Below, piece after piece: positions 36,618-45,584 of a DNA stretch of 64,000 bases. The notes beneath the pieces were generated by a model that was given only the letters and a program-made list of their open reading frames with translations, made no database searches and was not told the origin of the DNA. Within the stretch, counting starts at the first letter, position 1, and each line of letters starts with the position of its first letter. The translations under genes were made by a program, and so were the position numbers. This stretch comes from Telluria beijingensis (lineage in GTDB: Bacteria; Pseudomonadota; Gammaproteobacteria; Burkholderiales; Burkholderiaceae_D). The stretch lies in assembly GCF_030770395.1 (NCBI RefSeq), contig NZ_CP132480.1, positions 1,283,115 to 1,347,114 on the forward strand, read 5' to 3'.

Positions 36618-38453
36618 ATGTCAAACACCAAACGCGCGATTCGTAATATCGCAATCATTGCCCACGTTGACCACGGCAAGACCACGCTCGTCGACCAGCT
36701 GCTGCGCCAGTCCGGCACCTTCCGTGAAAACCAGGCCGTGGACACCCGCGTGATGGACTCGAACGACCTCGAGAAAGAGCGTGGCATCACGATTCTGTCG
36801 AAGAACTGCGCGGTCGAGTACGAAGGCACCCACATCAATATCGTCGACACCCCGGGCCACGCCGACTTCGGCGGCGAAGTGGAACGCGTGCTGTCGATGG
36901 TCGACTCGGTGCTGCTGCTGGTCGATGCGCAGGAAGGCCCGATGCCGCAGACCCGCTTCGTGACCCGCAAGGCGCTGGCACTTGGTTTGAAACCCATCGT
37001 CGTCGTCAACAAAATTGATCGTCCGGGCGCACGCGCCGACTGGGCCATCAACCAGACCTTCGAACTGTTCGACAAGCTGGGCGCCACCGACGAGCAGCTG
37101 GACTTCCCGATCGTCTATGCCTCGGGCCTGAACGGCTATGCCGGCATGGACGAGAGCGTGCGCGGCGGCGACATGAAGCCGCTGTTCGACGCGATCCTGA
37201 AATACGTGCCGGTGCGCGACGACAATCCGGACGGTCCGCTGCAGATGCAAATCACCTCGCTGGACTACTCGTCCTACGTCGGCAAGATCGGCATCGGCCG
37301 CGTCAACCGCGGTCGCGTCAAGACCGGCCAGGACGTCGTGATCCTGAACGGCCCTGACTCGACCCCGATCAAGGGCCGCATCAACCAGGTGCTGAACTTC
37401 AAGGGCCTGGAACGCGTGCTGGTCGACGAAGCCGTCGCCGGCGACATCTGCCTGATCAACGGTATCGAAGAAATCGGCATCGGTTCGACCGTGTGCGCCG
37501 CCGACACCCCGGAAGCGCTGCCGATGCTGACCGTCGACGAGCCGACCCTGACCATGAACTTCATGGTCAACAACTCGCCGCTGGCCGGCCGCGAAGGCAA
37601 GTTCGTCACCAGCCGCCAGCTGCGCGAGCGTCTCGAGCGCGAACTGAAGGCCAACGTGGCCCTGCGCGTTGCGCCGACCGACGACGACACCACCTTCGAA
37701 GTGTCGGGCCGCGGCGAGCTGCACCTGACCATCCTGCTGGAAAACATGCGTCGCGAAGGCTTCGAGCTGGCCGTGTCGCGTCCACGCGTGGTGTACAAGA
37801 TGGTCGACGGCGTGCGCCAGGAGCCGTACGAAAACCTGACCGTCGACGTCGAGGAAGCCAACCAGGGCGGCGTGATGGAAGAACTGGGCCGCCGCCGTGG
37901 CGACCTGCAGAACATGGAATCCGACGGTAAAGGTCGCGTTCGCCTGGAATACCTGATCCCGGCCCGTGGCCTGATCGGCTTCCAGGGCGAATTCATGACC
38001 CTGACCCGCGGCACCGGCCTGATGAGCCACGTGTTCCACGAATACGCAGCGGTCGACAACAGCAAGGGCGACCTGGCTGGCCGCCGCAACGGCGTGCTGA
38101 TCTCGCAGGACGACGGCGCCGCCGTGGCCTACGCGATCTGGAAACTGCAGGACCGCGGCCGCATGTTCGTCGAGCACAACACCCCGGTGTACGAAGGCAT
38201 GATCATCGGCATCCACTCGCGCGACAACGATCTGGTCGTCAACCCGATCAAGGGCAAGCAGCTGACCAACGTGCGTTCGTCGGGCACCGACGAAGCGGTG
38301 CGCCTGGTGCCGCCGATCCAGATGTCGCTCGAATACGCCGTCGAGTTCATCGAGGACGACGAACTGGTCGAGATCACCCCGAAATCGATCCGCCTGCGCA
38401 AGCGTTTCCTGAAAGAGCACGAGCGCAAGAAGGCCAGCCGCGAAGGCGCGTAA
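36618..38453 (+). CDS. typA: Ribosome-associated GTPase TypA/BipA
   Basis: TypA/BipA is a translational GTPase related to EF-G and LepA that aids 50S assembly and adaptation to cold and stress. The 611-aa protein has G1 HVDHGKTTL (about 16-24), switch [27 protein letters not shown], and the C-terminal TypA-specific domain. Length matches E. coli (607 aa). A strong intrinsic terminator follows at 38490-38520, closing the housekeeping block. Confidence 0.97.
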   Translation: MSNTKRAIRNIAIIAHVDHGKTTLVDQLLRQSGTFRENQAVDTRVMDSNDLEKERGITILSKNCAVEYEGTHINIVDTPGHADFGGEVERVLSMVDSVLLLVDAQEGPMPQTRFVTRKALALGLKPIVVVNKIDRPGARADWAINQTFELFDKLGATDEQLDFPIVYASGLNGYAGMDESVRGGDMKPLFDAILKYVPVRDDNPDGPLQMQITSLDYSSYVGKIGIGRVNRGRVKTGQDVVILNGPDSTPIKGRINQVLNFKGLERVLVDEAVAGDICLINGIEEIGIGSTVCAADTPEALPMLTVDEPTLTMNFMVNNSPLAGREGKFVTSRQLRERLERELKANVALRVAPTDDDTTFEVSGRGELHLTILLENMRREGFELAVSRPRVVYKMVDGVRQEPYENLTVDVEEANQGGVMEELGRRRGDLQNMESDGKGRVRLEYLIPARGLIGFQGEFMTLTRGTGLMSHVFHEYAAVDNSKGDLAGRRNGVLISQDDGAAVAYAIWKLQDRGRMFVEHNTPVYEGMIIGIHSRDNDLVVNPIKGKQLTNVRSSGTDEAVRLVPPIQMSLEYAVEFIEDDELVEITPKSIRLRKRFLKEHERKKASREGA

Positions 38454-38489
38454 TACTGGTTTGACAGGGCAGATGCACTGTCCCTGATA

Positions 38490-38520
38490 AAAAGCCCGGT
38501 GATTTCACCGGGCTTTTTTT
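38490..38520 (+). terminator. Intrinsic terminator of typA
   Basis: Stem AAAGCCCGGTGA / TCACCGGGCTTT (38491-38502 with 38505-38516) followed by T residues and AT-rich DNA, 37 nt after the typA stop. Canonical. Confidence 0.9.
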
Positions 38521-38782
38521 ATTTGCGCGAATAAATGAATGCGATCGATGGGGTAAAACGCATTTGTGATACATCCTTTTGAAACTCTCTAAAAATATCC
38601 ACGATGTGACTGCGCCCTTATTGCATATTGCAATCTTGAGATAATGTGTGAGTATTCAAATGATTAATTAATGGAGCCTTGCAGCAATATGTGGACATCA
38701 TTAAAATGCAAATACATATTGTCTAAATCTAATTAATCATTACCATGAAGATCAGTGTCGATACCGTCATTGTGGCCAGCCG
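38521..38782. other. AT-rich intergenic region before the OmpA-domain operon
   Basis: With the terminator this gap is 329 nt; its last 260 nt are strikingly AT-rich compared with the surrounding DNA. It contains a perfect palindrome TTGCA-TAT-TGCAA (38621-38633), a -10-like GATAAT (38640-38645) at workable distance from TTATTG, and several ATTAAT tracts. No gene seen. Likely the regulatory region of the three-gene operon that follows. Confidence 0.4.
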
Positions 38783-40513
38783 ATGAAAATGAAGACGCTG
38801 CAACACATTGTCGTCGCCGCCGTGGCCCTGTCCGCCACGGGTTGCGCCACCGTCCCGGGCCACCAGGGGGGCTTTCAGGGCGCCATCAACGACACATTCA
38901 ACAATCCCGATCCCTGTTCCAATAATGCGCGCAATGCCGGCGTGCTGATCGGCGGTATCGCCGGTACTTTCCTGGGCGCCAAGGTCGGCGACAAGGACAA
39001 GGGCGCGATGCTGGCCGGCGCTTTATTGGGCGGCACGATCGGTGGCCTGATCGGGGCCGATATCGATGACCGCCGCTGCGCAATGGCCAAGGTCGCGCAA
39101 GAATATCAATTGCAAATGCAATTCGCGGCCATCAAGAACGATGGCGCCGTGATCTCCGACGGCGAATTGCAGCGCGCCCGTAATGCGGGTGATATCAAGA
39201 AGAATTCCATCGGGAATATCGTGTCGCTGCAAGACCAGGCGGGCAATGGTGGTCATTTCCAGAGCAATTCGGCGGTCCTGACCGAACGCGCCGAGCGGTA
39301 TTTCTCGGCCATCGCCGACATCTATAACCTGAACAAGGCGGCCGAGGCCGCTGCTACCCCGGCCGACCGGGAACGCCTGCGCCAGGCCGGCCTCAAGCGA
39401 AAACTGCTGCTGGTGGGCCATACCGACGATACCGGCTCGTCGGCGCTGAACGCCACCCTGTCCGAGCAGCGCGCCCGCGCGGTCGCCGAATACCTGGAAC
39501 GGCGCGGCATTCCTCGCGACCAGATGTATTACCAGGGGGCTGGCGAAGTCTATCCGGTGGCGGACAACCGCGCCGAGAGCGGCCGCCTGCGGAACCGGCG
39601 GGTCGAGATCGTCGAGCTGGCCGATCAGGCCAGCATGGGCAAATATCTCGAGGCGCGTCGTCCGAACTACCAGTTCTATCGCACCGTACCGGCCGCGGCG
39701 CCCGCGGCCGCGCTGGCGCAAGGCCCGGCGCAAGGGTCGGCAGGGTCGGCAGGCCCGGCAAAACAGGCCGCCGCGCGCGCGCCGAAGCGTGCACAGGTAG
39801 CGAAAGCGACACCGCCCGCAAAGCCCGCTGCCGAACGTGCCGTGGCTGCCGCGCGCACGCCCGCCAAGGACGCAGCGCGCACGGTCCCGCGTGCCACGGC
39901 GCCGGCGCCGAAGGTCACCGGAGCGGCGCTCGACTTCGGCGGTGTTCCGCTGACGCAGCAAGTGTCCGCTGCACCCGCCGGCCTGGGCAAGCTGGAGCGT
40001 GAGCGCCCACTCTTCTCGCTCATCAGCAGCGCCTATGCCGACGACGACATGGCGGTACTGTCCGACTGCTCGCAAGACCGCCCGCGCAGCGCCGGCGGCG
40101 TCAAGGCGCTCAAGGATGGCAGCACCTACCGGGTCAACGAACATGTGCCGGGACTGTACGGCAAGACCTGGACCGAGCGTGTCAACGGCCACCAGATCGT
40201 GATCAACAAGGTCGCCGTGCTGGCCAGTGAAGCGACCCTGACCCAGGTGCCCGAGTTCAAGGTGTACGCCAACTACGATCCCGGCAAGAACCGCAACCCG
40301 GCCCCGAACGTCTCGCTGCGTCCCGCGGTGAACACCTACCTGGGCGAAACAGGCATCCTGTACCGCATCTTCGCCGAAGGCGCGGGCGGCATGCAGTGCG
40401 TGGACATCGTGTACAGCCGCGGCGGCAGCCGCTCCGCGACCGGTGGCAATATCGTCTACGCGCGCAACAGCCAGCTGTTCGTTTCACCGTTCAAACCCGT
40501 CATTGCCAACTGA
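38783..40513 (+). CDS. Glycine-zipper and OmpA-domain lipoprotein, unknown system
   Basis: A 576-aa probable lipoprotein: signal peptide with Cys21 (ALSATGC, a slightly atypical lipobox). Residues about 51-95 form a glycine-zipper membrane segment (IGGIAGTFLGAKVG, LLGGTIGGLIGAD) as in the YmgG/Rcp family. Residues about 155-280 are an OmpA-type peptidoglycan-binding domain with GHTDDTGSS and LSEQRARAVAEYL (Asp215 and Arg230/232 could hold diaminopimelate) and NRRVEI. A disordered Ala/Pro/Lys stretch (about 305-400) leads to a 165-residue C-terminal domain I do not recognise. So it likely ties the outer membrane or periplasm to peptidoglycan. First gene of a three-gene operon; the next starts 8 nt after it. 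Confidence 0.8.
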   Translation: MKMKTLQHIVVAAVALSATGCATVPGHQGGFQGAINDTFNNPDPCSNNARNAGVLIGGIAGTFLGAKVGDKDKGAMLAGALLGGTIGGLIGADIDDRRCAMAKVAQEYQLQMQFAAIKNDGAVISDGELQRARNAGDIKKNSIGNIVSLQDQAGNGGHFQSNSAVLTERAERYFSAIADIYNLNKAAEAAATPADRERLRQAGLKRKLLLVGHTDDTGSSALNATLSEQRARAVAEYLERRGIPRDQMYYQGAGEVYPVADNRAESGRLRNRRVEIVELADQASMGKYLEARRPNYQFYRTVPAAAPAAALAQGPAQGSAGSAGPAKQAAARAPKRAQVAKATPPAKPAAERAVAAARTPAKDAARTVPRATAPAPKVTGAALDFGGVPLTQQVSAAPAGLGKLERERPLFSLISSAYADDDMAVLSDCSQDRPRSAGGVKALKDGSTYRVNEHVPGLYGKTWTERVNGHQIVINKVAVLASEATLTQVPEFKVYANYDPGKNRNPAPNVSLRPAVNTYLGETGILYRIFAEGAGGMQCVDIVYSRGGSRSATGGNIVYARNSQLFVSPFKPVIAN

Positions 40514-40521
40514 GACCCACG

Positions 40522-42174
40522 ATGCTATCCGAATTCCTCCGAACCTATCCCGTGCTTGTCTGGACGCTCCTGTACACGGCGGCCGCGGCCATCGTGCTGT
40601 CGCTGATGTGGGACCGCCTCAAGTGGTGGTGGCTCAATACCTGGTATGCCTTCCCGGTGATCGGCAAGCTGGCGCGCCTGTCGAAAGACCTGCACCGCTC
40701 GAACGACGGCAGCGGCTGGTTCAAGTCCGAGCGCACCCTGTGCCAGGACTACAAGGCCTTCATCCAGGTGCAGTCCGAGTACGAATTCAAGCAGCGCATC
40801 AGCTATCTGCAGAAGTCGGGCGACAACGGCCGCACAACCACGCCGATGGCGATCTGGGTGCTGATCGTGGCCTTCGTGTTCGTCGAAGCCCAGGGTTTCG
40901 GCTACGTCCTGGCCGGCTTCACCATTCCTGGCGCCAGCGAGACCACGCAGCAGTATGCATCGCTCGCGATCGCCTTCCTGATTTCGGCCGTGTGCGTGTT
41001 CGCGACCCACTTCGCGGGCCATGAGCTGTACCGCTCCCTGAAGATCCGGCGTGCGCGCCGCGACTACATCGACGGCGGGCAGAAGCATGAACTGCACTCG
41101 CGTTCGATGCCCCTGTCCGAGCCGCAGCACCTGGACGACGACAAGCCCGAATACACCCAGGTCTGCAACCGGGTCGGCACCAATATGAGCTTCGTCGTGA
41201 GCTGGGTGACGCTGGGCTTCGTGATTGCGATCGCCATCGGCGCGACCTTTGTGCGGATCCAGAGCGCGAACAAGCTGATGGACGAATCGGTGCGCATGCA
41301 GAAAAGCGAACTGATCGAGCAACGCAGCGGCGGCGGCGGTGGCGGCCTGGACCTGTCCCAGCCGACCCTGATTCCCGAGGCCGACGTGCAGTCCGACCTG
41401 GCGGCCGACGGCCAGGCGGTGGACGAGGCGGCGCAGTACGACCGCCGCGGCTACTGGGTCACCTTCATGATCCTGGCGGTCCTGTTCGTCTGCCTGCAGG
41501 CGCTGAGCGTGCTGTTCGGCTATCGCTGGGGCTTTGCTGGCAAGAATGGCCATGACGCTTTCAAGTCGCTAGGCAAAGGCAAGTTTCACACCTACGGCGA
41601 TGTGCGCGCCGCGACCCAGAAATTCATCGACAAGGCCCAGAGCCAGCTCGAGAACCTCCAGCAGCGCATGACCCAGCGCCACGCCGAAGGCGGCACCGGG
41701 GTCGCCATCCATCCGACCAAGCGCTTCCTCGACTTCCTGGATGAAGCCGACCGCCAGGAAGCCGAATACCGCGCCCGCAAGCGCAAGGAAATGCTCGAGG
41801 AAGAAGAGCGCGCCAGCGCCGATGCAGCGCGCGCGGAACTCGCGCGCCAGGCCAGGGAAGCCGCTGCCCAACGGACCGCGCCGGTCCAGCCGGTCCAGCC
41901 GGTCCAGCCGGTGCAACCGACCCTGCCGGTCGAGCCACGCCAGGCGGTAGCGCCGGCCGCGGCCGAACACCCCTTGCAAGTGCGCAAGGCCGAGGTCGAG
42001 GCGGCGATTCGCGAGCTCGACCGCCTGACGGACGATGCCGAACAGCGCGGTTCCTACCTGGAATCGCTGTCGGTCGAGGTGTACGATGAGGTCAAGCTCG
42101 CGCTCAAGGAGCGCAAGGAAGCGCAGCAGGCGGCCAGGAAGCAGCGCCTGTCCGAGATCGAGGACCTGCGATGA
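40522..42174 (+). CDS. Five-helix membrane protein with coiled-coil tail, unknown function
   Basis: A 550-aa inner-membrane protein that I cannot assign to a family. Predicted helices at about 8-30, 108-133, 144-165, 222-245 and 310-334. Between helices 4 and 5 is a Gly-rich loop (SGGGGGG, about 269-275). After helix 5 comes a long, presumably cytoplasmic tail: a charged coiled coil (about 360-450, with ARKRKEMLEEEERA), a PVQ repeat, and a second helical segment to the end. Start ATG 40522 is 8 nt after the OmpA-domain gene; the frame stays open upstream inside that gene. Its stop overlaps the next start by 4 nt (ATGA), so the two products are probably made in fixed ratio. Confidence 0.78.
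   Translation: MLSEFLRTYPVLVWTLLYTAAAAIVLSLMWDRLKWWWLNTWYAFPVIGKLARLSKDLHRSNDGSGWFKSERTLCQDYKAFIQVQSEYEFKQRISYLQKSGDNGRTTTPMAIWVLIVAFVFVEAQGFGYVLAGFTIPGASETTQQYASLAIAFLISAVCVFATHFAGHELYRSLKIRRARRDYIDGGQKHELHSRSMPLSEPQHLDDDKPEYTQVCNRVGTNMSFVVSWVTLGFVIAIAIGATFVRIQSANKLMDESVRMQKSELIEQRSGGGGGGLDLSQPTLIPEADVQSDLAADGQAVDEAAQYDRRGYWVTFMILAVLFVCLQALSVLFGYRWGFAGKNGHDAFKSLGKGKFHTYGDVRAATQKFIDKAQSQLENLQQRMTQRHAEGGTGVAIHPTKRFLDFLDEADRQEAEYRARKRKEMLEEEERASADAARAELARQAREAAAQRTAPVQPVQPVQPVQPTLPVEPRQAVAPAAAEHPLQVRKAEVEAAIRELDRLTDDAEQRGSYLESLSVEVYDEVKLALKERKEAQQAARKQRLSEIEDLR
41881..41916 (+). repeat. 9-nt tandem repeat coding for PVQ
   Basis: Four 9-nt units CCGGTCCAG (the last one CCGGTGCAA) encode (Pro-Val-Gln)4 in the tail of the unknown membrane protein. 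Three identical units suggest slippage-prone, strain-variable length. Confidence 0.8.
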
Positions 42175-43013
42175 TCCGGCTTGCCGTCTTGCTGGCCCTG
42201 GCCGCCGCCGCGCCGGGCATCGCCGCCGCCCAGGACGCGGTCCCGAGCTGCTACCATGCCAAGCTCGGGGTCGAGGCGCCGGCGCCCGCCACCGAGCTGT
42301 TCGTGCTGGTCGACCAGACGACGCTGTTCGATCCGATCCTCCAGCAGCAGGTCGCGAATGGCGTGCGTCCGTTCATGGCGCCCGACAACGCGTTCTCGGT
42401 GACCACCTTCTCGGCCTACTCGCAGGGGCGTTACGCCCACGTCGTGACCAGCGGGACCATCGAGGGCCTGATCGCTCCGGCGCTGCGCGACGATATTTCC
42501 AAGCCCGTGCTGAACAAGTTCGATGCCTGCACCAAGCGCCAGCCCCACCAGGCGATGCAGGCCGTCGGCAATGCCTTGCGCGGCGCGTTCGGCGGCGCCA
42601 GTCCCGACCTGGCACGTTCCGACGTGCTGGCATCGTTCAAGTCGATCGCGACCCGGGTCAAGAATTCGACGGCGCGGCGCAAGGTAGTGCTGATTGCCTC
42701 GGACATGCTGGAGAACTCCTCGGTCACGGCCTTCTATGGCAACAAGGGCAACTCGGTGCGCCAGGTGGATCCCGCCAGGGAACTCAAGATCGTTGTCGAC
42801 AACGCCCTGCTCGCCGATTTCGGCGGCGCCGAGATCTATGTCATTGGCGCCGGCCTGCTCGGCGGCGACGCGGCCAGGAGCAATTCCTACCGCGATCCCA
42901 AGACCATGCGCGCCCTGGCCGGGTTCTGGAACGGGTATTTCGCGCAGTCGAACGGGCAGGTGATCGAGATCGGCCAGCCGGCGCTTCTCAATCCGGTCCA
43001 GGCGCGGCGCTGA
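42171..43013 (+). CDS. Secreted protein with von Willebrand A-like features, unknown function
   Basis: A 280-aa protein with a clear signal peptide (about 1-20, ALAAAAPGIAAAQ). The mature part looks like a von Willebrand A / Rossmann-type fold: strand ELFVLVDQTTLFD near residue 43-55, helix, central strand VVLIASDMLENSS near 170-182, and KIVVDN...AEIYVIGAGLL near 205-228. The first motif has DQT where a true MIDAS has DxSxS, so metal binding is doubtful. Two Cys (about residues 27 and 122) could form a disulfide. Overlaps the membrane protein by 4 nt, hence part of the same complex or pathway. Similar folds appear in periplasmic assembly factors; no specific role is assigned. Confidence 0.72.
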   Translation: MIRLAVLLALAAAAPGIAAAQDAVPSCYHAKLGVEAPAPATELFVLVDQTTLFDPILQQQVANGVRPFMAPDNAFSVTTFSAYSQGRYAHVVTSGTIEGLIAPALRDDISKPVLNKFDACTKRQPHQAMQAVGNALRGAFGGASPDLARSDVLASFKSIATRVKNSTARRKVVLIASDMLENSSVTAFYGNKGNSVRQVDPARELKIVVDNALLADFGGAEIYVIGAGLLGGDAARSNSYRDPKTMRALAGFWNGYFAQSNGQVIEIGQPALLNPVQARR

Positions 43014-43024
43014 GCGGGCCGGCG

Positions 43025-43056
43025 GGCAGCGATGTCCGCCGCGCCGTTGCGCTGCC
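43025..43056. terminator. Possible hairpin between convergent operons
   Basis: In the 54-nt gap between the secreted protein gene and fliD there is a GGCAGCG / CGCTGCC stem (43025-43031 with 43050-43056) in GC-rich DNA. No T run, so it is only a weak candidate for ending transcription from either side. Confidence 0.3.
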
Positions 43057-43067
43057 GGCGGTCCACT

Positions 43068-44396
43068 TCAGGCCATGTAATCGAACAACGACATCGGCCG
43101 GCCGAGCCCGCCGCCGAACAGTAGCCCGCCGCCAGTACCCGCCATCTGGTATTGCTGGGCCATGAGCGCGGCCTGGCGGCTCACGGTATCGATCACCTTG
43201 TCGCGTTGGTCGAGCATCCGGTCGCGCTCGCGCAGCACGCTGGCCGCTTCGACGCCCAGGGTGCCGGTGCTGCCGATCTGTTTGTCGACCTGGGCCACCA
43301 GGCGCTCGGCCAGGCCGCCCTTGTCGCTGAACACCTTGTTGGCGCGCGCCGGGTCGGCGGCGATCGAGGCCTTGAGCTTGTCCTCGTCCAGCACCAGCGC
43401 GCCATCCTTCTGCGTGATGCCGAAGCCGGCCAGGTCGCGCAGGGCGCTGCTGTTGACGATGCCGTTGATCTGGGACTTCATGCGCAGCAGGGTGGTGTCG
43501 GAGCGGCTGTCGCCCGATTCCAGCTTGCCCAGCTGCGTGTTCAGCTCATTGAAGGCCTTGACGAAATCCTTCACGTTGCTGGCGATCGCGGCAGGATCGC
43601 TGCGCACCTCGACCTCGCTCTTGCCGGTTTCCTTCAGGGTCAGGGTGAGGCCGGGGATGGCGTCGGTCAGCGCGTTGGTGGCGGACGTGACGCTCTTGCC
43701 GTCGACCACCACGCGCGCGTCCTGGGCCGCGGCAACCTCCTGCATGCCGCCTTCCTTGCCCGGCTGGTAGCCGAACATGCCGGCCAGCACCTGGTCGCCG
43801 GCGACGCTGATCTTCATGCCGTTGGCGGCGCCGGTCTCGCCCTCCAGGCTCAGCGCGTAGCCGTCGCCCTGCTTGGTGACTTCGGCGTCCAGTCCCGCTT
43901 CGCGCATGGCCTTGGCGATGCCTTCCAGGCTGTTGTCGCCCGGATCGAGGCGCACGGTGGTTTTTTTCGCATTGGCCCCGGAGCCGGTTTCGACCGTGAT
44001 GGTGCTGGCGCCGCCGGAGCCCAGCGCCGCATCCTTGTCGGCCACCGGCCGGGTCTGCAACTTCTGGCCCTGGGCCAGTTGCTGGACGTCGACGCTGAAT
44101 TTGCCGGGCGTGGCCGAGGACGCGCTCAGCTTGGCCGTCAGCGCGCTGCCGCTGGCGCTCGCCAGCATGTCGAGCTTGCCGCCGGTGAGGCCGGCCGCGA
44201 CCGAGCGAAAACCATCCAGCGCCAACGCCATCTTGCCGATGCTCGACAGGCGCGCATCGTCGCGCTTGACCTGGGCGTCGATGACTTTCAGGCCCGGGTT
44301 CTGGGCCAGCAGCGACTGCGTCAGGTTGGTGCGGATGTCGCCGTATTGCCTGGCGGCGGGCTGGGACGCCAGTCCGGTGGTGTAGGTGGTCAGCAT
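43068..44396 (-). CDS. fliD: Flagellar filament cap protein FliD, second copy
   Basis: A 442-aa FliD (HAP2), the cap at the filament tip under which flagellin folds. Conserved N-terminal part (GLASQPAARQYGDIRTNLTQSLL, coiled helices), central hook-IN-like domain, and FliD_C with ARVVVDGKSVTSATNALTDAIPGLTLTLK and a helical end. It is the last gene of the flgB-L run, unlike the other fliD at 61539-62930, from which it differs widely. A 136-nt gap with a perfect palindrome separates it from the upstream gene, so it may have its own promoter. It could cap a different filament or replace the other cap; which one is used is unknown. Confidence 0.85.
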   Translation of the reverse strand: MLTTYTTGLASQPAARQYGDIRTNLTQSLLAQNPGLKVIDAQVKRDDARLSSIGKMALALDGFRSVAAGLTGGKLDMLASASGSALTAKLSASSATPGKFSVDVQQLAQGQKLQTRPVADKDAALGSGGASTITVETGSGANAKKTTVRLDPGDNSLEGIAKAMREAGLDAEVTKQGDGYALSLEGETGAANGMKISVAGDQVLAGMFGYQPGKEGGMQEVAAAQDARVVVDGKSVTSATNALTDAIPGLTLTLKETGKSEVEVRSDPAAIASNVKDFVKAFNELNTQLGKLESGDSRSDTTLLRMKSQINGIVNSSALRDLAGFGITQKDGALVLDEDKLKASIAADPARANKVFSDKGGLAERLVAQVDKQIGSTGTLGVEAASVLRERDRMLDQRDKVIDTVSRQAALMAQQYQMAGTGGGLLFGGGLGRPMSLFDYMA

Positions 44397-44426
44397 GGTG
44401 TCGATCGTCCTGGTTGGGATTGCCGG

Positions 44427-44441
44427 GCAACCAATGGTTGC
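44427..44441. promoter_or_regulatory. Palindrome in the fliD (second copy) leader
   Basis: GCAACCA-A-TGGTTGC, a perfect 15-bp dyad, starts 30 nt before the fliD start codon. It could be a protein-binding site or a translation-affecting hairpin. A nearby minus-strand TGCGATAA (44452-44459) resembles the sigma-28 -10 box but lacks a -35 partner. Confidence 0.3.
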
Positions 44442-44532
44442 TACCCTTGCTTTATCGCATGAAATGCCGGTAATGAACAGTCATCGATTGTATCGGTGGC
44501 CGACCCGGTCAAGTCCCGGCCAACTGCCCCGG

Positions 44533-45579
44533 TCAGCGCAGGCCCAGCAGGGCATGCACCCGTTCGCGGCTGACCCCGACCAGTGCCGACGTGATGGCCA
44601 TCAGCGACTCGTAGTCGTGGCCGGCGGCCGTCGCCGTGAAGTCGCTGGCGATCATCGCCAGTTCGGCGCTCGGGATTGCCGGCTGGGTGTTGCGCGCCAT
44701 GGCGGCGCTCAGGGCCAGCGAGGCCGCATCCTGGGAGCGGCGCACGCGCGCCAGCGCCTGCACCACTTCGCGCAAGCCCTGGCGCAGGGCGTCCGGGTTG
44801 CCCAGTTCCCAGTTCTTGGGGGCCAGGGATGGCGGCAGGGCGCTGGTGTCGACCCGTCCGCGGCCGGTCACGGCGATCGCATCCTTGACCTGGCCGAAGG
44901 TCGATTCGCGGGTGGTGAACACCAGTTCGCGGTCCTGGTCCAGGCCGGCGCGCACCTTGACCGGGGCCAGGGTGCGGTCCAGGCGCTGGGCGATTTCTTC
45001 CGGGGTCATGCCCGGTTCGATCGTGGCCGCCAGTTGCGGGCCGCCGGCGCTGCCGACCGAGAAGCCCAGGGTTTGCGTGCCGCCGGCCTTGAGCGAGGCG
45101 ATGTCCAGGCCGCCGATGCGAAAGCGCTGGCGGGCGCCCGTGGCGTCGAAATCGAGCTGGGCGTCGACGCCGTCGCCGGCCTGCTGGCGCCGGCCCTCGA
45201 GCGCCGCGGTCAGCTGGCGGATGCGCGCCTCGAGTTCGCGCGCCTGCTGGGCGCCGCGGCTGGAGAGCCGTGCGCTCAGGTCGGCCTTGAGCGATTCGAG
45301 CTGGCTGGCCACGCGGTCGAGATAATCGAGCGCCTGCTGGGCGCGCGCCACCTCGCCCTGCAGGTTCTGGTGCATGCCGATGCCGCGGCGCAGCGGACTC
45401 GAGGTCGGCGGCGGGCGCGACACGGTGCGCTGGTCGGAAAGCGCCGGCGGCACCGCGTGGGCGCGGCCGGTGGCGGACGTGCCCTGGGCGCCGGGTTTGC
45501 CGCTGACGGCGCCGCCGCCAGCGTGGGCGCCGGGGGCGCCGGCCGGTGTCGTGACCGTGGGTCTGAGCAATCCTTCCAT
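44533..45579 (-). CDS. Unknown flagellar-locus protein with coiled coil and hook-IN-like domain
   Basis: A 348-aa protein located between flgL and the second fliD; I do not recognise a named family. Residues about 1-65 are Pro/Ala/Gly-rich and probably disordered; about 70-135 form a coiled coil (LESLKADLSARLSS, ARELEARIRQLTAALEG); about 140-250 resemble the flagellin/FliD hook-IN beta domain (RIGGLDIASLKAG, PGMTPEEIAQRLDRTLAPVKVRAGLDQDRELVF style); the end (about 265-348) is helical and resembles FlgL/FlgK tails. No signal peptide, as expected for a type III export substrate. Location suggests a hook-filament junction or filament-associated component special to this system. The start ATG 45579 lies 5 nt after the flgL stop. 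Confidence 0.65.
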   Translation of the reverse strand: MEGLLRPTVTTPAGAPGAHAGGGAVSGKPGAQGTSATGRAHAVPPALSDQRTVSRPPPTSSPLRRGIGMHQNLQGEVARAQQALDYLDRVASQLESLKADLSARLSSRGAQQARELEARIRQLTAALEGRRQQAGDGVDAQLDFDATGARQRFRIGGLDIASLKAGGTQTLGFSVGSAGGPQLAATIEPGMTPEEIAQRLDRTLAPVKVRAGLDQDRELVFTTRESTFGQVKDAIAVTGRGRVDTSALPPSLAPKNWELGNPDALRQGLREVVQALARVRRSQDAASLALSAAMARNTQPAIPSAELAMIASDFTATAAGHDYESLMAITSALVGVSRERVHALLGLR

Positions 45580-45584
45580 GGCCG

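Noticed and set aside
42171..43013. Functional metal-binding MIDAS site in the vWA-like protein
   Set aside because: The expected DxSxS is DQTTL here and no clear partner Thr/Asp was found; fold resemblance kept, metal binding not claimed.
44452..44459. Sigma-28 -10 box TGCGATAA before the second fliD
   Set aside because: Six of eight bases match, but no TAAA-like -35 is found at 14-16 bp, so it was not listed as a promoter.
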